From a virus: a DNA stretch of 64,000 nucleotides. Positions 22,488 to 31,877 of this stretch are shown here, one piece after another (the first letter of the stretch is position 1; every line of letters starts with the position of its first letter). The notes beneath the pieces were generated by a model. The model did not search any database and was not told the DNA's origin. It was given only the letters and a program-made list of their open reading frames with translations. Location: the IMG/VR virus record IMGVR_UViG_3300042090_002405, positions 17,288 to 81,287 of that record. The stretch is one strand, 5' to 3'. A program made the position numbers and the translations under genes.

Positions 22488-22668
22488 CGTCGCGCGTCGT
22501 CACGACGACGAGCGGCTGAAGGCGCTGCTCACACGAAACATCTACGTCGGTCCCGGGGAACGCCTCGGCAATCGCCTCGGCGAGCGCCGTCTCGTACGCC
22601 GCGAGGTCGTCTGACGTGTAGTCGCACCCCCAATCGAGGGTGTCCCGCACCACGATCGAGCGGCTCAC
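22324..22668 (-). CDS. Small acidic protein (C-terminus probably frameshifted)
   Basis: Residues 1-90 are credible (SIVVRDTLDWGCDYTSDDLAAYETALAEAIAEAF, then VVVTTRDDDGW), after which the frame becomes Arg-rich noise. The natural C-terminus is probably the reading in the 22299 entry. Start overlaps the 22665 gene by ATGA. Confidence 0.5.
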   Translation of the reverse strand: MSRSIVVRDTLDWGCDYTSDDLAAYETALAEAIAEAFPGTDVDVSCEQRLQPLVVVTTRDDDGWIDTSLPTSVAEAEVEASVHEIRQRVSYDDQSARRLRRRRYDRSLCDTRRR

Positions 22669-22901
22669 GACGCCACCTCGTCAGCCGCTTCGCAGTGCGC
22701 AGGGAACTCGTCGGCCTCCTCACAATCGGCCCAATCCGCCTCCTCAACTTCCGCGCGGATCCAATCCCCTTCACCGGGGTATCGCCCGGTCTGTATCTGG
22801 CCCACGAGACGCATCACTCGATACAGTTGCCCGTTGCCCGGCACATAGGCGCCAACCGTCGGCAGCCCGTTCCCTCGCGCGCAAATCACTGCCTCGATCA
22901 T
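22665..22901 (-). CDS. Small acidic protein
   Basis: 78 residues: EAVICARGNGLPTVGAYVPGNGQLYRVMRLVGQIQTG forms a small beta domain, followed by an acidic end with three Cys (ADWADCEEADEFPAHCEAADE). GAGGATG-type site before the ATG. It is the first gene of the leftward small-gene cluster and lies just below the palindromes at 22947-23013. Confidence 0.55.
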   Translation of the reverse strand: MIEAVICARGNGLPTVGAYVPGNGQLYRVMRLVGQIQTGRYPGEGDWIRAEVEEADWADCEEADEFPAHCEAADEVAS

Positions 22902-22946
22902 CCCCGCATCCTCCTCGGAGCCCCGCGCCCCACGAGAAAGAACATA

Positions 22947-23013
22947 GCGCGGTACGTACCGCGCGCAAGCCCGGCGGGTCGGTTTCGGACGGATGTTCAG
23001 GTACGTACCGCGC
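22947..23013. promoter_or_regulatory. Paired palindromic operators
   Basis: GCGCGGTACGTACCGCGC at 22947-22964 is a perfect 18-bp palindrome. A second copy of its right part, GGTACGTACCGCGC, lies at 23000-23013 (starts 49 bp apart). Both fall between the peptidase-like gene's stop and the first gene of the small-gene cluster, where an operator would be expected. A hairpin terminator is less likely because no loop or T-tract is present. Confidence 0.5.
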
Positions 23014-23017
23014 AGCG

Positions 23018-24070
23018 CTAGGTCTTCGGCCACCCTGCCGCAAGCCCCTGCGTGGCGAGCTGGATCGCCTCCGTCTTCGTCAGGACGAACCCCGCCGAGG
23101 ACAACCCCGCGACGGCCCAGCTCTGGGCCTGTGCGAGCTCCACAGCGGCCCCAGGGGTCGCCCGCGCGGCCGCGGGGGCCGGCTTCGGGGGGAACAGCGC
23201 GACGACCGCCGCAACCGCCTGTGCGTTGCCCCCGAGGGCGACCCATTTGTCGGCCTGATCGGCGACGTGGCGGCCGTGGCTATCGAATCCCGTCTTGTTG
23301 AACTGGAGCGCACTGAAGGTGACGAAGCATTCGGGATCCACACTAGCCACGAAGGCCGAGCTCACCCACGCCCATGAGCCCCACGTCCATACGCGGTAGA
23401 AGCCGTTCAGGGACGTCCCGTTGCTCGAGTCGTTTGGGCCGGCGATGTCCGCGAGGGCCGAGTAGTGGCCGTTGTTCGGGTTGGGCGTATCGGCGTTCGG
23501 CCACACGGTTCCCTGTGCGAACCCTGCGAGAAAGTCGTCCGGGACGCTCCATGCGAGGCAGATGCCGTAGAACTGATCTTGACAATACTGCGCAAGCGGA
23601 ACGTTCGTCACGTCGACGTCGAGGTGATCCGCGATCACTGCCGTCGAGTCCCCCGCGATTCCTCCACCGGCCGGGGTCCAGATGCCGGAGGGTCCAACGA
23701 GCATGTCTTCGTCAGTCCCGTTGTCTCCGCCGCTTACGCTTTCATATTGGCTGATCAGGGCGGCTTGATTGACGGATATCTCTGCGAATCCTGGTTGCCC
23801 CTGGCCATAGGTGCGAATCTCGTCGATGTGCGCACACATCACGGGGCCGCAATCGCCATACTGATTGTTGCCAAGCATAGGACAAGAGACTGTTGCGTTA
23901 CCTGTGCAGTCTACAGGTAACACTGTTGTGGGCGGCGCGACGTGTCCAACAGGCAATACCGCTTTCGCCATCGGCTTCTTGCGGCGAAGCAGATCGCGGT
24001 GGTGAAAATGGACCCACGTCCCGTGCTTAGGGAGCCATACCTTTTGTGAGGTGGACGTTTTCGAAGCCAT
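23018..24070 (-). CDS. Papain-fold cysteine peptidase-like protein
   Basis: 350 residues. GNNQYGDCGPVMCAH places a candidate nucleophile at C74; NNGHYSALADI supplies a His about 125 residues later; RVWTWGSWAWVSSAF follows, as the Trp-Gly-x-x-W segment does in C1/C39-type peptidases. Extended Pro-rich C-terminus with Ala-rich helices. No signal peptide: the N-terminus is basic. Possible roles are virion protein maturation or a structural protein on a peptidase fold. GGGAGAAAACC precedes the ATG. Confidence 0.6.
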   Translation of the reverse strand: MASKTSTSQKVWLPKHGTWVHFHHRDLLRRKKPMAKAVLPVGHVAPPTTVLPVDCTGNATVSCPMLGNNQYGDCGPVMCAHIDEIRTYGQGQPGFAEISVNQAALISQYESVSGGDNGTDEDMLVGPSGIWTPAGGGIAGDSTAVIADHLDVDVTNVPLAQYCQDQFYGICLAWSVPDDFLAGFAQGTVWPNADTPNPNNGHYSALADIAGPNDSSNGTSLNGFYRVWTWGSWAWVSSAFVASVDPECFVTFSALQFNKTGFDSHGRHVADQADKWVALGGNAQAVAAVVALFPPKPAPAAARATPGAAVELAQAQSWAVAGLSSAGFVLTKTEAIQLATQGLAAGWPKT

Positions 24071-24085
24071 GGTTTTCTCCCTTCT

Positions 24086-24748
24086 CTATTCCTTGTGCCG
24101 GATCGAGCGGAGCTTCACGCGAAAGTCGGGATCCTCGAGAAGCGCCGCGACCTTTGTGGACTTAATCACCAAAGTCCCCGCATCGCCCGCCGGCCCGTTC
24201 GTCCAAAGATCGATGATGTTCGCGATTTCTTGCGCCGTGATCATGCCGCACGAAGTGCCGACCGCCGTTGCGATGTCCTCGAACGTTGTTGTACCGGCTG
24301 CGACGGCTGCTGCGATGGCCTCCTCTACGCAAATCGTCACCTGGCCCACGTCGGCGGTAACGGGAGCAACCTTGTTACAGCCCGCGACAGCGGCAGCGAC
24401 GGTTTCGTGCGCATGCGCATGCGATGGCTGTGTACGGGGCAACGCAAAGGCCAGCAAGATGAGCGCTGCCAGAGCGTAAATCATCCGCAAGGCGGCGGGC
24501 GCTTTCGTCTCCGCGGGCGGTGTGGGCGCAGGAGGCGGCACTACGGGCGGGGTGTTCGGCGGGACGATAATGCTCCGCGCGACGAGCGCGATCACGACCG
24601 CGACGAGCCCGCCCCAGGGGCCTAGCTTCGTCAGATCGAGGCTTCCCGGCTGAAGGAGCTGCTGCCCGACGGCGGTGACCAGAAGCGTCAGCACGGCGGC
24701 GAGGTGGGCCGAGTTGAGAGATACGCGCGAGCCTAGTTTCAGGTTCAT
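24086..24748 (-). CDS. Membrane protein with two or three spans
   Basis: 220 residues. Hydrophobic helices at about 14-28, 45-62 and 86-104 with a Pro-rich linker between them, then a soluble domain (GQVTICVEEAIAAAVAAGTTTFEDIATAVG, DPDFRVKLRSIRHKE). Four Cys in the soluble part. Candidate virion-membrane component; no family recognised. Confidence 0.55.
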   Translation of the reverse strand: MNLKLGSRVSLNSAHLAAVLTLLVTAVGQQLLQPGSLDLTKLGPWGGLVAVVIALVARSIIVPPNTPPVVPPPAPTPPAETKAPAALRMIYALAALILLAFALPRTQPSHAHAHETVAAAVAGCNKVAPVTADVGQVTICVEEAIAAAVAAGTTTFEDIATAVGTSCGMITAQEIANIIDLWTNGPAGDAGTLVIKSTKVAALLEDPDFRVKLRSIRHKE

Positions 24749-24768
24749 CGGTCGAAGATACTACAAGA

Positions 24769-24966
24769 GTGCGCGCCTTCGTACTCCTCTTGGCCCTTCT
24801 GTCGGCTTGCGGCATGTGGGCGCAGACAGGGAGCATCTACCGCGGGAGTTGCGTCCACGCGGGCGTACGGCCGGCCAGTGACGGGGGCGGCGACTATGCC
24901 GTGACCTTGCAGGTCAGCACGGACTTCCCCCTCTGCAAGAACGTCTACCCGTCTCGTGGACGTTAG
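24769..24966 (+). CDS. Small lipoprotein
   Basis: 65 residues from a GTG. RAFVLLLALLSAC is a typical signal with lipobox LSAC; the mature protein is short (GSIYRGSCVHAG, YAVTLQVSTDFPLCKNV). Possible outer spanin or surface lipoprotein. GATACT lies exactly six bases before the start, so the transcript is probably leaderless. Isolated rightward gene between leftward genes. Confidence 0.5.
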   Translation: MRAFVLLLALLSACGMWAQTGSIYRGSCVHAGVRPASDGGGDYAVTLQVSTDFPLCKNVYPSRGR

Positions 24967-25667
24967 CGGGTCGGGGCAACCGTTGTTGCCGCGTGTTTTG
25001 CTTCGCTCGCGCACCAAGCCAGAAGGGGGCCCGCTGTCGAGATCCCCGCGAGCACCGCCAGCACGATCTTCAAATTTCGAACACGATTGCGCGAAAGCTT
25101 TTTGATCGCCTGTTCCGCCTCTGCTGCTGCGCGGGCTTGTTTCCTTTGCGCTTCCTCGGCGCCTTCCGCGCGTGCTTTGGACAAGGCGGCCTCTTTTTCT
25201 GCCGTCTCGCGCGCCTCGTGCAGCTCGTTGATCTGATCTTGGATCTGCGCGAGATAGTCGGGCTTGATTGTCCACGAACCCGTGTCCGACGGCTTGCCGG
25301 GGGGCGGCATCACCGAGCGCATGCCGTGGACGCTGCTGTACGCGCCAGGGTATGGCGAAGGTCGTCGCTTGGAGGACTCTTCGTCGAGGCGCTTCTCGAG
25401 ATCGTCTGTCCGCTTCGCCATCAAATTCACGAGGCGGTGTTGCGAGGTAATCTCTTCGCGGAGGGCCTTGAAATTTTGCTCGTCGCGCTGCGAATGCGCC
25501 TCGATGGTTGCAGATAGGCCCGTGTGATTTTTCACGAGCTCGTTGCGCAGAGCATTCGACTCGGCGCGATACTCGTGCGCTGTGACAGGGCGCCGATTTG
25601 GATCCGCTAGGGTCTGGTAGAGCGCGTGGATCATCTCCTCTTGGCTCAGCAGCGGCGGGGACGGCAT
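24963..25667 (-). CDS. Coiled-coil protein with C-terminal membrane anchor
   Basis: 234 residues from the ATG at 25667 (AAGGAGC upstream). A long charged coiled coil (about 20-90), a Pro-rich hinge, a second coiled coil (QDQINELHEARETAEKEAALSKARAEGAEEAQRKQ), and one transmembrane helix near residues 205-222 (IVLAVLAGISTAGPLLAW). Tail-anchored; likely spans between a membrane and another virion or host layer. Confidence 0.6.
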   Translation of the reverse strand: MPSPPLLSQEEMIHALYQTLADPNRRPVTAHEYRAESNALRNELVKNHTGLSATIEAHSQRDEQNFKALREEITSQHRLVNLMAKRTDDLEKRLDEESSKRRPSPYPGAYSSVHGMRSVMPPPGKPSDTGSWTIKPDYLAQIQDQINELHEARETAEKEAALSKARAEGAEEAQRKQARAAAEAEQAIKKLSRNRVRNLKIVLAVLAGISTAGPLLAWCASEAKHAATTVAPTR

Positions 25668-25869
25668 CCTCAGCTCCTTCGGCGGAAACGGCAGCAACGG
25701 CGACAGAAACGGAATCCTCCCCAAGTGTAGAGCGCCCCTCAAGATACCGCCGGCCTCTGCCGGACCCGCCGTCGTGAACATTAGGGAGCCTCGTTTCGCT
25801 CCGAGCGTACTCCGGGCGGGACGCTACAGCTACCGTCTCCTGCGAGGTGGTTTGCGGTATGCTTTTAGC

Positions 25870-26028
25870 ATGCGAACCTCATCCATATGCCGCCGGTGCC
25901 ACCGCCTTCGGGCCGTAGACGAGACCCGAGCCTGTGCGACGTGCGTGGCGGAGCTCCGCGCGCAGGAGCGCCGCCGTCCAGCACCCCCACCGCCCACGGT
26001 GGCTGTCGTGCCGGAGAAGCCGACCTAA
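25870..26028 (+). CDS. 52-residue zinc-ribbon protein
   Basis: CRRC near residue 7 and CATC near 23 make a small ribbon; the rest is basic then Pro-rich. TATGCT lies exactly six bases before the ATG, so a leaderless start is likely. Rightward gene between leftward operons. The 200 bases before it hold nothing else I can support. Confidence 0.5.
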   Translation: MRTSSICRRCHRLRAVDETRACATCVAELRAQERRRPAPPPPTVAVVPEKPT

Positions 26029-26031
26029 GCC

Positions 26032-27243
26032 CTAAGAGCCCTCGTCGAGGGTGTCGCCACGGGTCGACATCGCCCCCTCGCCGCTCTTGAGCTCGTGGAG
26101 CAGCGTGAAGACGCGCTCGTATTTTTTCCGGCACGCCGCGAGCGAATACTTTTCGCGTGCCGCCGCCGCGATGTCTTCTCGGTTGAGACGCCCCTCTAGC
26201 ACGAGCTCGACCGAGCGGATCATGTCCCCTAGCGTCCGGAAGCGGTACCCATTAAGACCGGGCTCGATGGTCTCCGTGAAGGCCCCCCAATCGCTCGCGA
26301 GAAGGGGGGTTCCGGAGAGAAGCCCCTCGACGCCCGAGCCCCCGAAGGGCTCGATGAATTGCGTAGGCATGATGCTCGCGACAGCGTTCCGCATCCATTT
26401 TGATCGGTCCTTGCCGACGAGGGCCCCGACGTACTCCGCTTTGCCGGCATACTCGCCGCAGTGTGCGCGGATCCATTCGAAGTCCCCCTGCCCCGCGAAG
26501 ACAAATCGAAGGGCGCTCTTGGGATACTTTTGGAACCATGCTTTCAGGAGGGTCCCGACGATGTCCGCGCCTTTGGACGAATTGATCCGCCCCATGAAGA
26601 GGATGTACGGCCCTTTCGCGTCGCCTTCGCCTTTGCCGTACGGCCACTCTTCCGGATCGAAGTAGTTCGGGATCACGAACGAGTAGCAAGGGTTCGTTCC
26701 AAGTCCGTACGAAGTGCCTTCCCAGCGGCCGAGATGCCGGTACATCCACGCGTGGCTCTCATAGATACGTGCGGTCGTACCGGCTTGGGTGGGCCCCTCG
26801 ATGGGGGCGTCCGGGTAGCCGATGCCGGTCTCAACGTGCATCGCCGCGGCGAATTCGGGGATGATACTCGCATGTGCACAACCGAATGGGTGCGCTACGA
26901 AGTCGTGCAAACGGACGCGTTTCCGCATCGCGCGACGAAGGCGCTCCTCGAAGAGCCGATGCCCCTCCGATCCAACCTTCGCATGGTTTCCGATAAAGTC
27001 GGCAGGGTCTCGAGGGTAGAGCTTTCGAACCTCGCTCTTGGTGAGGATCTTCACGTGTTCGTCGGCGAGGCTCTCCGACCCTTCGTTGCCGTACTCGATT
27101 ACCCCGCCTTGGAAGAAGCCCTTCATCATCTTCGGGAAGCGCAGGGCCTTCATCGTGAAAGCGCAGTGGCTGAACTCTAAAGAGGGGACGGTGTGAAACG
27201 GCGCGATTAGATGAAGCGCGCCAGGCACAGACGCGCGCTTCAT
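26032..27243 (-). CDS. Glycosyltransferase, GT-B fold (GT4-like)
   Basis: 403 residues. The N-terminal lobe begins LHLIAPFHTVPSLEFSHCAFT; the C-terminal lobe has YILFMGRINSSKG, FVFAGQGDF, and the donor-binding segment EPFGGSGVEGLLSGTPLLASDWGAF with the Glu-x7-Glu pattern. It transfers a nucleotide sugar to an acceptor not identifiable here. Lies next to a second glycosyltransferase and the collagen-like fibre, so virion or host-surface glycosylation is plausible. Confidence 0.85.
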   Translation of the reverse strand: MKRASVPGALHLIAPFHTVPSLEFSHCAFTMKALRFPKMMKGFFQGGVIEYGNEGSESLADEHVKILTKSEVRKLYPRDPADFIGNHAKVGSEGHRLFEERLRRAMRKRVRLHDFVAHPFGCAHASIIPEFAAAMHVETGIGYPDAPIEGPTQAGTTARIYESHAWMYRHLGRWEGTSYGLGTNPCYSFVIPNYFDPEEWPYGKGEGDAKGPYILFMGRINSSKGADIVGTLLKAWFQKYPKSALRFVFAGQGDFEWIRAHCGEYAGKAEYVGALVGKDRSKWMRNAVASIMPTQFIEPFGGSGVEGLLSGTPLLASDWGAFTETIEPGLNGYRFRTLGDMIRSVELVLEGRLNREDIAAAAREKYSLAACRKKYERVFTLLHELKSGEGAMSTRGDTLDEGS

Positions 27244-27449
27244 CGCTGGATCCCAGGCTGGGGCTGGGGGTCATATTTGCCACTGCTCGCGAGACGTGCG
27301 CAGGTACGAATCCATGCCGACAATGTTGCCCCACTCGCTCGCGCGGCCTTTGTAAAGATCTTCTCTTCTTCGGGTGTGATTCGAAGATGCACGCTCACCG
27401 TGCGCTTCGAGCTCTTCGGCCGCCCGCGCACCTGCCCGCGCGGCGTCAC
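27240..27449 (-). CDS. Ribbon-helix-helix protein (MobC-like)
   Basis: 69 residues: Arg/Lys-rich lead, RTVSVHLRITPEEEKIFTKAARASGATLSAWIRTCARLA with strand, first helix and second helix as in MobC or plasmid-type RHH proteins. ATGA overlap with the glycosyltransferase it precedes; could regulate this cluster. Confidence 0.6.
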   Translation of the reverse strand: MTPRGQVRGRPKSSKRTVSVHLRITPEEEKIFTKAARASGATLSAWIRTCARLASSGKYDPQPQPGIQR

Positions 27450-27802
27450 TTTGCTATCCGGCTAGGCCCATTATCTGTGGCGGCGGCAAGGCCCAACAGG
27501 AGATCGTCGTACCCGCGTACCTGAATGTAGACGAGGGGCGGCTCCCGATCGACCGTAGGGGCCTTGATCACTTCTGCGAGGAGTTTGAGGTCTCCCTCTT
27601 CGAGTTGCATCGTCTGTCCGACGCTCTTTTCGAACTCTTTCTTGAGCCGAAGCATCGCGTCGAGGTTCGTAATCGGTGTGGTCCAACGCTTGTCGTTGAG
27701 CCAATGCCCGAGTGCGTAAGCCCGAAACGAGTACGCGTTGCCCGCGGCGCCAGAGATTTGATCGCGGAGCACGACGGTCGCGGGGATGGGCGCTTCTCTC
27801 AT
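27446..27802 (-). CDS. Small conserved-looking protein
   Basis: 118 residues from the ATG at 27802. A TTG at 27838 in a TTGA overlap with the upstream stop would add 12 residues and is also possible. The fold has VVLRDQISGAAGNAYSF, LDAMLRLKKEFEKSVGQTMQLEEGDLKLLAEVIKA, then VYIQVRGYDDLLLGLAAA, alpha/beta in pattern. Function unknown. Confidence 0.55.
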   Translation of the reverse strand: MREAPIPATVVLRDQISGAAGNAYSFRAYALGHWLNDKRWTTPITNLDAMLRLKKEFEKSVGQTMQLEEGDLKLLAEVIKAPTVDREPPLVYIQVRGYDDLLLGLAAATDNGPSRIAK

Positions 27803-27834
27803 TCCGCGCCGTGTAGACCAGAAAAAGAGGCGGG

Positions 27835-28488
27835 TCAACCCCCGGGCGTGTTCGTCGCGTAGAACTCATGCCCTCCCGAGTGCATGACGTGCCCTGGCCC
27901 GCCACACCAAAGCATCACGCGACCGCCGAGGGCTCGCCACCGCGCGCAGAAAGAGAGATCTTCCGAAAGAAGGCCGTCCCCCTCGGTCGGCCCCGTGTAG
28001 AGCAGTCCGAAGAGGTCGGCGCACTTCCACGGGTTGGGGTGGTCCGTGTAGATCCGCGCGGCTTTCGTCATCTCTTCGAGACATTTTCTCGAAGTGAGCG
28101 TGAAACCGAACCCTAACCCTTCTACCTCGAGGAGATCCCCTTCGCGTTTTTTGTCCGGCAGCGCTGCATGCGTAAACTTGATGGGGTAATCCTTTCCTAC
28201 GTACGGTGCGCCGACGAGGTCCTCTCTCGTATCGATCATCCTCTGTATGATTTCCGGTCTGTCTGCCCACTGGTCAGCATCGAGCCAAAGAACGTGCGTC
28301 ATCTTCTCTAGGCGGGTGTCCTGAAGAATACGCGCGGCGAGACGGTTCCTCGCTCGTACGGGCTCGAACGATACCGCGGTCTTTGCGAAGCGGGGTGGCA
28401 CTAGGTTCGCGCGGAAATCCGCGAACCCCAGTGTGACCAGCGCATTTTTCGGGTTCGTTCCTCGAACGGGCGTGGCGACGACGATCAC
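27835..28488 (-). CDS. Glycosyltransferase, GT-A fold
   Basis: 217 residues. VVATPVRGT start strand, RNRLAARILQDTRLEKMTHVLWLDADQW with the metal-binding DxD (LDAD), then SEDLSFCARWRALGGRVMLWC, the usual acceptor or base segment, and a closing His (HVMHSGGHEF). No transmembrane part. Paired with the GT-B enzyme downstream, next to the collagen-like fibre gene. Confidence 0.8.
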   Translation of the reverse strand: MIVVATPVRGTNPKNALVTLGFADFRANLVPPRFAKTAVSFEPVRARNRLAARILQDTRLEKMTHVLWLDADQWADRPEIIQRMIDTREDLVGAPYVGKDYPIKFTHAALPDKKREGDLLEVEGLGFGFTLTSRKCLEEMTKAARIYTDHPNPWKCADLFGLLYTGPTEGDGLLSEDLSFCARWRALGGRVMLWCGGPGHVMHSGGHEFYATNTPGG

Positions 28489-28495
28489 GGCGCGG

Positions 28496-29890
28496 TCACG
28501 GCGCGGCGGTTGTACCGCCGACGTAGAAGGGTGAACCGCCCACGAGCACCTCGAAATAGTGCGTGGGCGCTGTCCCGGTACCGCCGATAGTCTGCCCGGA
28601 GAAGTTGACGAGGCCGCCCGACGTCGCCGCCAACACTAGGTTGCTTCCGCTTGCCGCTGCGAGCTCCAAGATACCGCTCGTCGCGAAGATAGATGCTGTT
28701 CCTCCGGCTGACGCCAAGAAGTATTGACCGCTGCTCGCGTTGAGCTCGAGTTGCCCGGTTGTCTCTAGCGTCGCTACTCCACTCGCCGCCGTGATGAAAA
28801 CGGTTCCAGTGTCCGGGGTGAGTGTGATGTTTGTCGAAGACGTCTCGAGCGTCATGCCCCCCGCGCCCGTCGCATCGAGAACTACCGTAGAGCCCGTCAG
28901 ATGTGCTGCGCCGGCCGCCGCGAGAAGCAGTGTTGCGTTCGCACCATTGCCCTCCAGCATGAGGTCACTCGACGACGTGAGCGTCTGCGCGCCACTTGTG
29001 CCGAGCGTCGTTACATCCGTGGATGGGGCCAGAAGGATTCCGCCGCCTGAAGCGGAGATCTCTACAGACAGAGCTGCGTCAATGTCGATGTTGCCGCCCG
29101 ACGACGTGATCGTGAGCAGAGCGCCGCCCGTGAGCGTCTCGTTGCCACCTGTGCCGAAAGTCGTCGTGTTGTTGGAGGGGGCGATCGTGATGCCGCCCCC
29201 CGCGGTCGAGATGTCTAGACCGCTGCTTCCGATGATTCCGGGGCCGCCGTTGATGGTGACGGCGCCGTTCGAAAATGTTGTGTTGCCGCCCCCTGGGTTG
29301 ACCGCGATCGATCCGGAATTCGTTTCGATCGTGATCTGCGCGCCCCCTAGGGGGGACGACGTGAAAACTGTAAGCGTGTCGTTATCGTTGTTGCCAAGAG
29401 TGGCGCTTCCTCCGCCGAAGCTGTTGCCACCGTTGATCCACGCGTTGGCAGCACCTGCGCCGGTTGCGCCCTGAGGGCCGGTCGCCCCTGTCGTGCCTAC
29501 TCCCGTAGCACCGGCCGCGCCCTGCACGCCAGTTGCGCCCTGTACGCCGGTTGCGCCCGTCGCGCCGCCCCCCGGGCCGGTCGGCCCTTGTAGCCCCGTC
29601 GCGCCGGTCGACCCCGCCCCTGTGGCACCCGTCACTCCCGTTGCGCCCTGCACGCCGGTTGCCCCGGCAACACCCGTCGCTCCCGTGGCCCCCGAGCCGG
29701 GCCCCGTTGCTCCCTGGACGCCCGTGGCGCCGGTCGCCCCTGCTCCCGTCGCACCCTGTACCCCGGTAGCACCCGGCGGGCCCGCAACGCCCGTCGCACC
29801 CGTTGCGCCTCCGCCGGCCCCTCCGCCGCTGCTGGGAGGGCTTTCGTAGGTGTTGGGCGACTTATTTTTGATCCCTGCGATAGACCCCAT
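28496..29890 (-). CDS. Collagen-like fibre with shared N-terminal anchor peptide
   Basis: 464 residues. It begins [18 protein letters not shown], the anchor peptide found in three other proteins here. Residues about 20-155 are Gly-x-y collagen repeats (mostly GAT, GVQ, GPP), which form a trimeric rod. The rest is Ser/Thr/Gly-rich beta sequence with recurring units (TTFG, TLTG, LTSSS), ending in a compact tip ([16 protein letters not shown]). Likely receptor-binding fibre; the Gly-rich rod and Thr content are plausible targets for the two adjacent glycosyltransferases. Confidence 0.8.
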   Translation of the reverse strand: MGSIAGIKNKSPNTYESPPSSGGGAGGGATGATGVAGPPGATGVQGATGAGATGATGVQGATGPGSGATGATGVAGATGVQGATGVTGATGAGSTGATGLQGPTGPGGGATGATGVQGATGVQGAAGATGVGTTGATGPQGATGAGAANAWINGGNSFGGGSATLGNNDNDTLTVFTSSPLGGAQITIETNSGSIAVNPGGGNTTFSNGAVTINGGPGIIGSSGLDISTAGGGITIAPSNNTTTFGTGGNETLTGGALLTITSSGGNIDIDAALSVEISASGGGILLAPSTDVTTLGTSGAQTLTSSSDLMLEGNGANATLLLAAAGAAHLTGSTVVLDATGAGGMTLETSSTNITLTPDTGTVFITAASGVATLETTGQLELNASSGQYFLASAGGTASIFATSGILELAAASGSNLVLAATSGGLVNFSGQTIGGTGTAPTHYFEVLVGGSPFYVGGTTAAP

Positions 29891-29918
29891 GGAAGAAACT
29901 CCGCGTTGGCTGTGACGG

Positions 29919-31592
29919 TTAGCGGACCGGAGGCGGTGCCGGGAACGCCGGGTGCGTCACTACCGGAGTCTCCATAGGCGTCGCTGGGTACCTTTCAGGA
30001 TCGAGCTTCGGCGGTCGAAGGGCGCGCTCGATCGGATGGTCCAAGAGGAAGCTCGGGACATCCGCCGATTTGATCGTGGGGCCAAGTGGCTGAAGCCCCG
30101 GGACGGGATCGCTTACTCCGACGGGCCCTTGCGGGTAAGGCCCGTACGCTGCGCCCGAAGGCTGGGCACCTCCGCCGTCGAAAAAGTGCCCATGCCTGTG
30201 CCCGTGTCCGTAGTGGGCCGCCCACTGCCGGAGACGATTCCACTTGTCCGATCCGTGCACCGGGGGCCGAGGGCGACCCACGATCGCCTCGAGCCGATGC
30301 GCGTGCACGAGGGGGGCGCCGGGCACCTCGTGGCTCACTCCGGCGAGGGCGGTACGCGCGATGGGCTCCGGGATACCTAGCTTTTTCGCGAGGTCTATGG
30401 AGGAGAGCCCCGCGAGGGCTGGTTGCGATACGAGCGCCGCGGCGGCCTGGTGGGCCAGATCTGCGGCGTTCGCTGGGAGATTTTGTTTCACGTCACGGAT
30501 GGCGGAGGAAAGGAGATCATTCGTCTGCGCGCCGAGGGCGTTGAGCACTTTTCCGACGGGGCCGCCGCTAGCCGCGGGGGGAAGGAGCTGGTGGGCGGCG
30601 GCGTAACCCTTCTTCTGGAGGCCTTGTGCTGTCGAGAGCGCCAACCCCGTGTCGAAGGCATGCGAGGAGGCCTGATCGAGCCCCTGCTTCGCAGTCGCGA
30701 TCTGGGCCAAGACGGGACCGGCTGCCCCCTGCGCGGCTTGCGTGAGCTGGTTACCGATGGCGGCGCCTTGCTGGAGCGCTTGCTGGGCCGCCGGCCCCGC
30801 GGCTTGGCCGATGACCGCCCCAGCGGCGCCCAAAACATCCTGAGGAAGAGGCTTGCCCTCGGCGAGGTTTGCTGCCGCCGTGAGGCCGGAGGTGGCTTCG
30901 GGAGGAACGCCTGCGACCTGAGAGGCGTATTTGGCCTTGTCGCTGAGCCACTGCGTCACTTGCTTCTTTTGATCGAGAATGGCTTGGCCGATGTTCTTGC
31001 CGTGGAGCGCTTCGTCGGTCGCGCCGAGAACCAAAGTTTTTGCGAAGAAGGCGGGGTTGGCCTGCATGTAGCCAGACTTGTACGTCTGCGCGAGGGTGTT
31101 CAGGACCTTGTTCTTCGCGAGGTCCTTACCGATCTTCTTTCCGGCTCCGGTGTGGCCCGCCTCGACGGCGCCGGTGGCCAGGATCGCGGCGGCACCCGCC
31201 CCTGGAATAAACGCCACGGGGCCGACTTTCGTTGCGTCTTGCGCGATCTGCTTGAGGGCTTTCAGTGGCTGGAACTTGAACCCTACCCCTATCGATCCGC
31301 CAGCGCCGGAGACACCCGGCGTTCCGGTTCTGCCACTTTCGAGCTTCGTGGCGCGCGCCTGAAGCACGCTCGCCGCCGCGGGGTAGCCAGGCAAGAGTAG
31401 TGTCGCAAACGACCGTAGCTTCGTCGGATCGGTCTCTTGGTGCGCCGCCGTAAGGACCGCGCTCTCGAGATCCTTCGGCAGGTTCGCGTCGAGGACGGGT
31501 TTACTAGAAGCAACGATCAGATTCGACGGACCGCTCACGCCGATTTGGAACCCGATCGCCGCTCGGCCGCCCCTAGAGATACGCTCGTGCAT
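29919..31592 (-). CDS. Large Ala-rich virion-type protein
   Basis: 557 residues from the ATG at 31592; the frame stays open upstream to 31877 but reads as noise. TACGCT lies six bases before this ATG. A repeat-like segment near 30-80 ([44 protein letters not shown]) is a helical module I associate with myxobacterial phage and hydrolase proteins. Then an amphipathic Ala/Gly/Gln-rich middle with a hydrophobic stretch ([24 protein letters not shown]) and a Pro-rich C-terminus. Possible DNA-injection or internal membrane-active virion protein. Confidence 0.6.
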   Translation of the reverse strand: MHERISRGGRAAIGFQIGVSGPSNLIVASSKPVLDANLPKDLESAVLTAAHQETDPTKLRSFATLLLPGYPAAASVLQARATKLESGRTGTPGVSGAGGSIGVGFKFQPLKALKQIAQDATKVGPVAFIPGAGAAAILATGAVEAGHTGAGKKIGKDLAKNKVLNTLAQTYKSGYMQANPAFFAKTLVLGATDEALHGKNIGQAILDQKKQVTQWLSDKAKYASQVAGVPPEATSGLTAAANLAEGKPLPQDVLGAAGAVIGQAAGPAAQQALQQGAAIGNQLTQAAQGAAGPVLAQIATAKQGLDQASSHAFDTGLALSTAQGLQKKGYAAAHQLLPPAASGGPVGKVLNALGAQTNDLLSSAIRDVKQNLPANAADLAHQAAAALVSQPALAGLSSIDLAKKLGIPEPIARTALAGVSHEVPGAPLVHAHRLEAIVGRPRPPVHGSDKWNRLRQWAAHYGHGHRHGHFFDGGGAQPSGAAYGPYPQGPVGVSDPVPGLQPLGPTIKSADVPSFLLDHPIERALRPPKLDPERYPATPMETPVVTHPAFPAPPPVR

Positions 31593-31877
31593 GGGCCGAG
31601 CGTACCACGACCTACTCGACCACCATCCTGAGAAAATGAGGGGTTCGTGAGCCCGTCCCGGAGAAGTCGGATGCGCACCGCCGTCTTCCCCCGCCTGGTG
31701 TCCCGGCGAGCCATACGTCGGATGCGGTCTCGACGATCTCACTCTGCCGGGGGTACTTCTCTCGTAGGGCTCATGGAGGACGGTCTCCGTGAGTCGGCTC
31801 GCCGAGAGCCCGATCGGCTTGGCTGCCCTGTGGTGGGGCGCCAGGCCGTTCGCGTTTCGGCGGTGGTGAGAGCCCAT
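31593..31877. other. Gap before the fibre cluster
   Basis: About 285 bases between the lytic enzyme's stop and the start of the large Ala-rich gene. Open frames cross it on both strands but all are Arg/His/Ser-rich without ribosome sites. I see no RNA gene or strong hairpin here; it probably holds the promoter of the leftward gene. Confidence 0.4.

Noticed and set aside
30423-31400. 325-residue plus-strand frame in the Ala-rich gene
   Set aside because: High GC makes long antisense frames; composition is Arg/Gly/Leu noise and the minus-strand reading has clear domain character.
29919-31877. Longer start for the large Ala-rich protein
   Set aside because: The extra 95 codons are His/Arg/Ser-rich noise; the ATG at 31592 begins recognisable sequence and has a TACGCT box at the usual distance.
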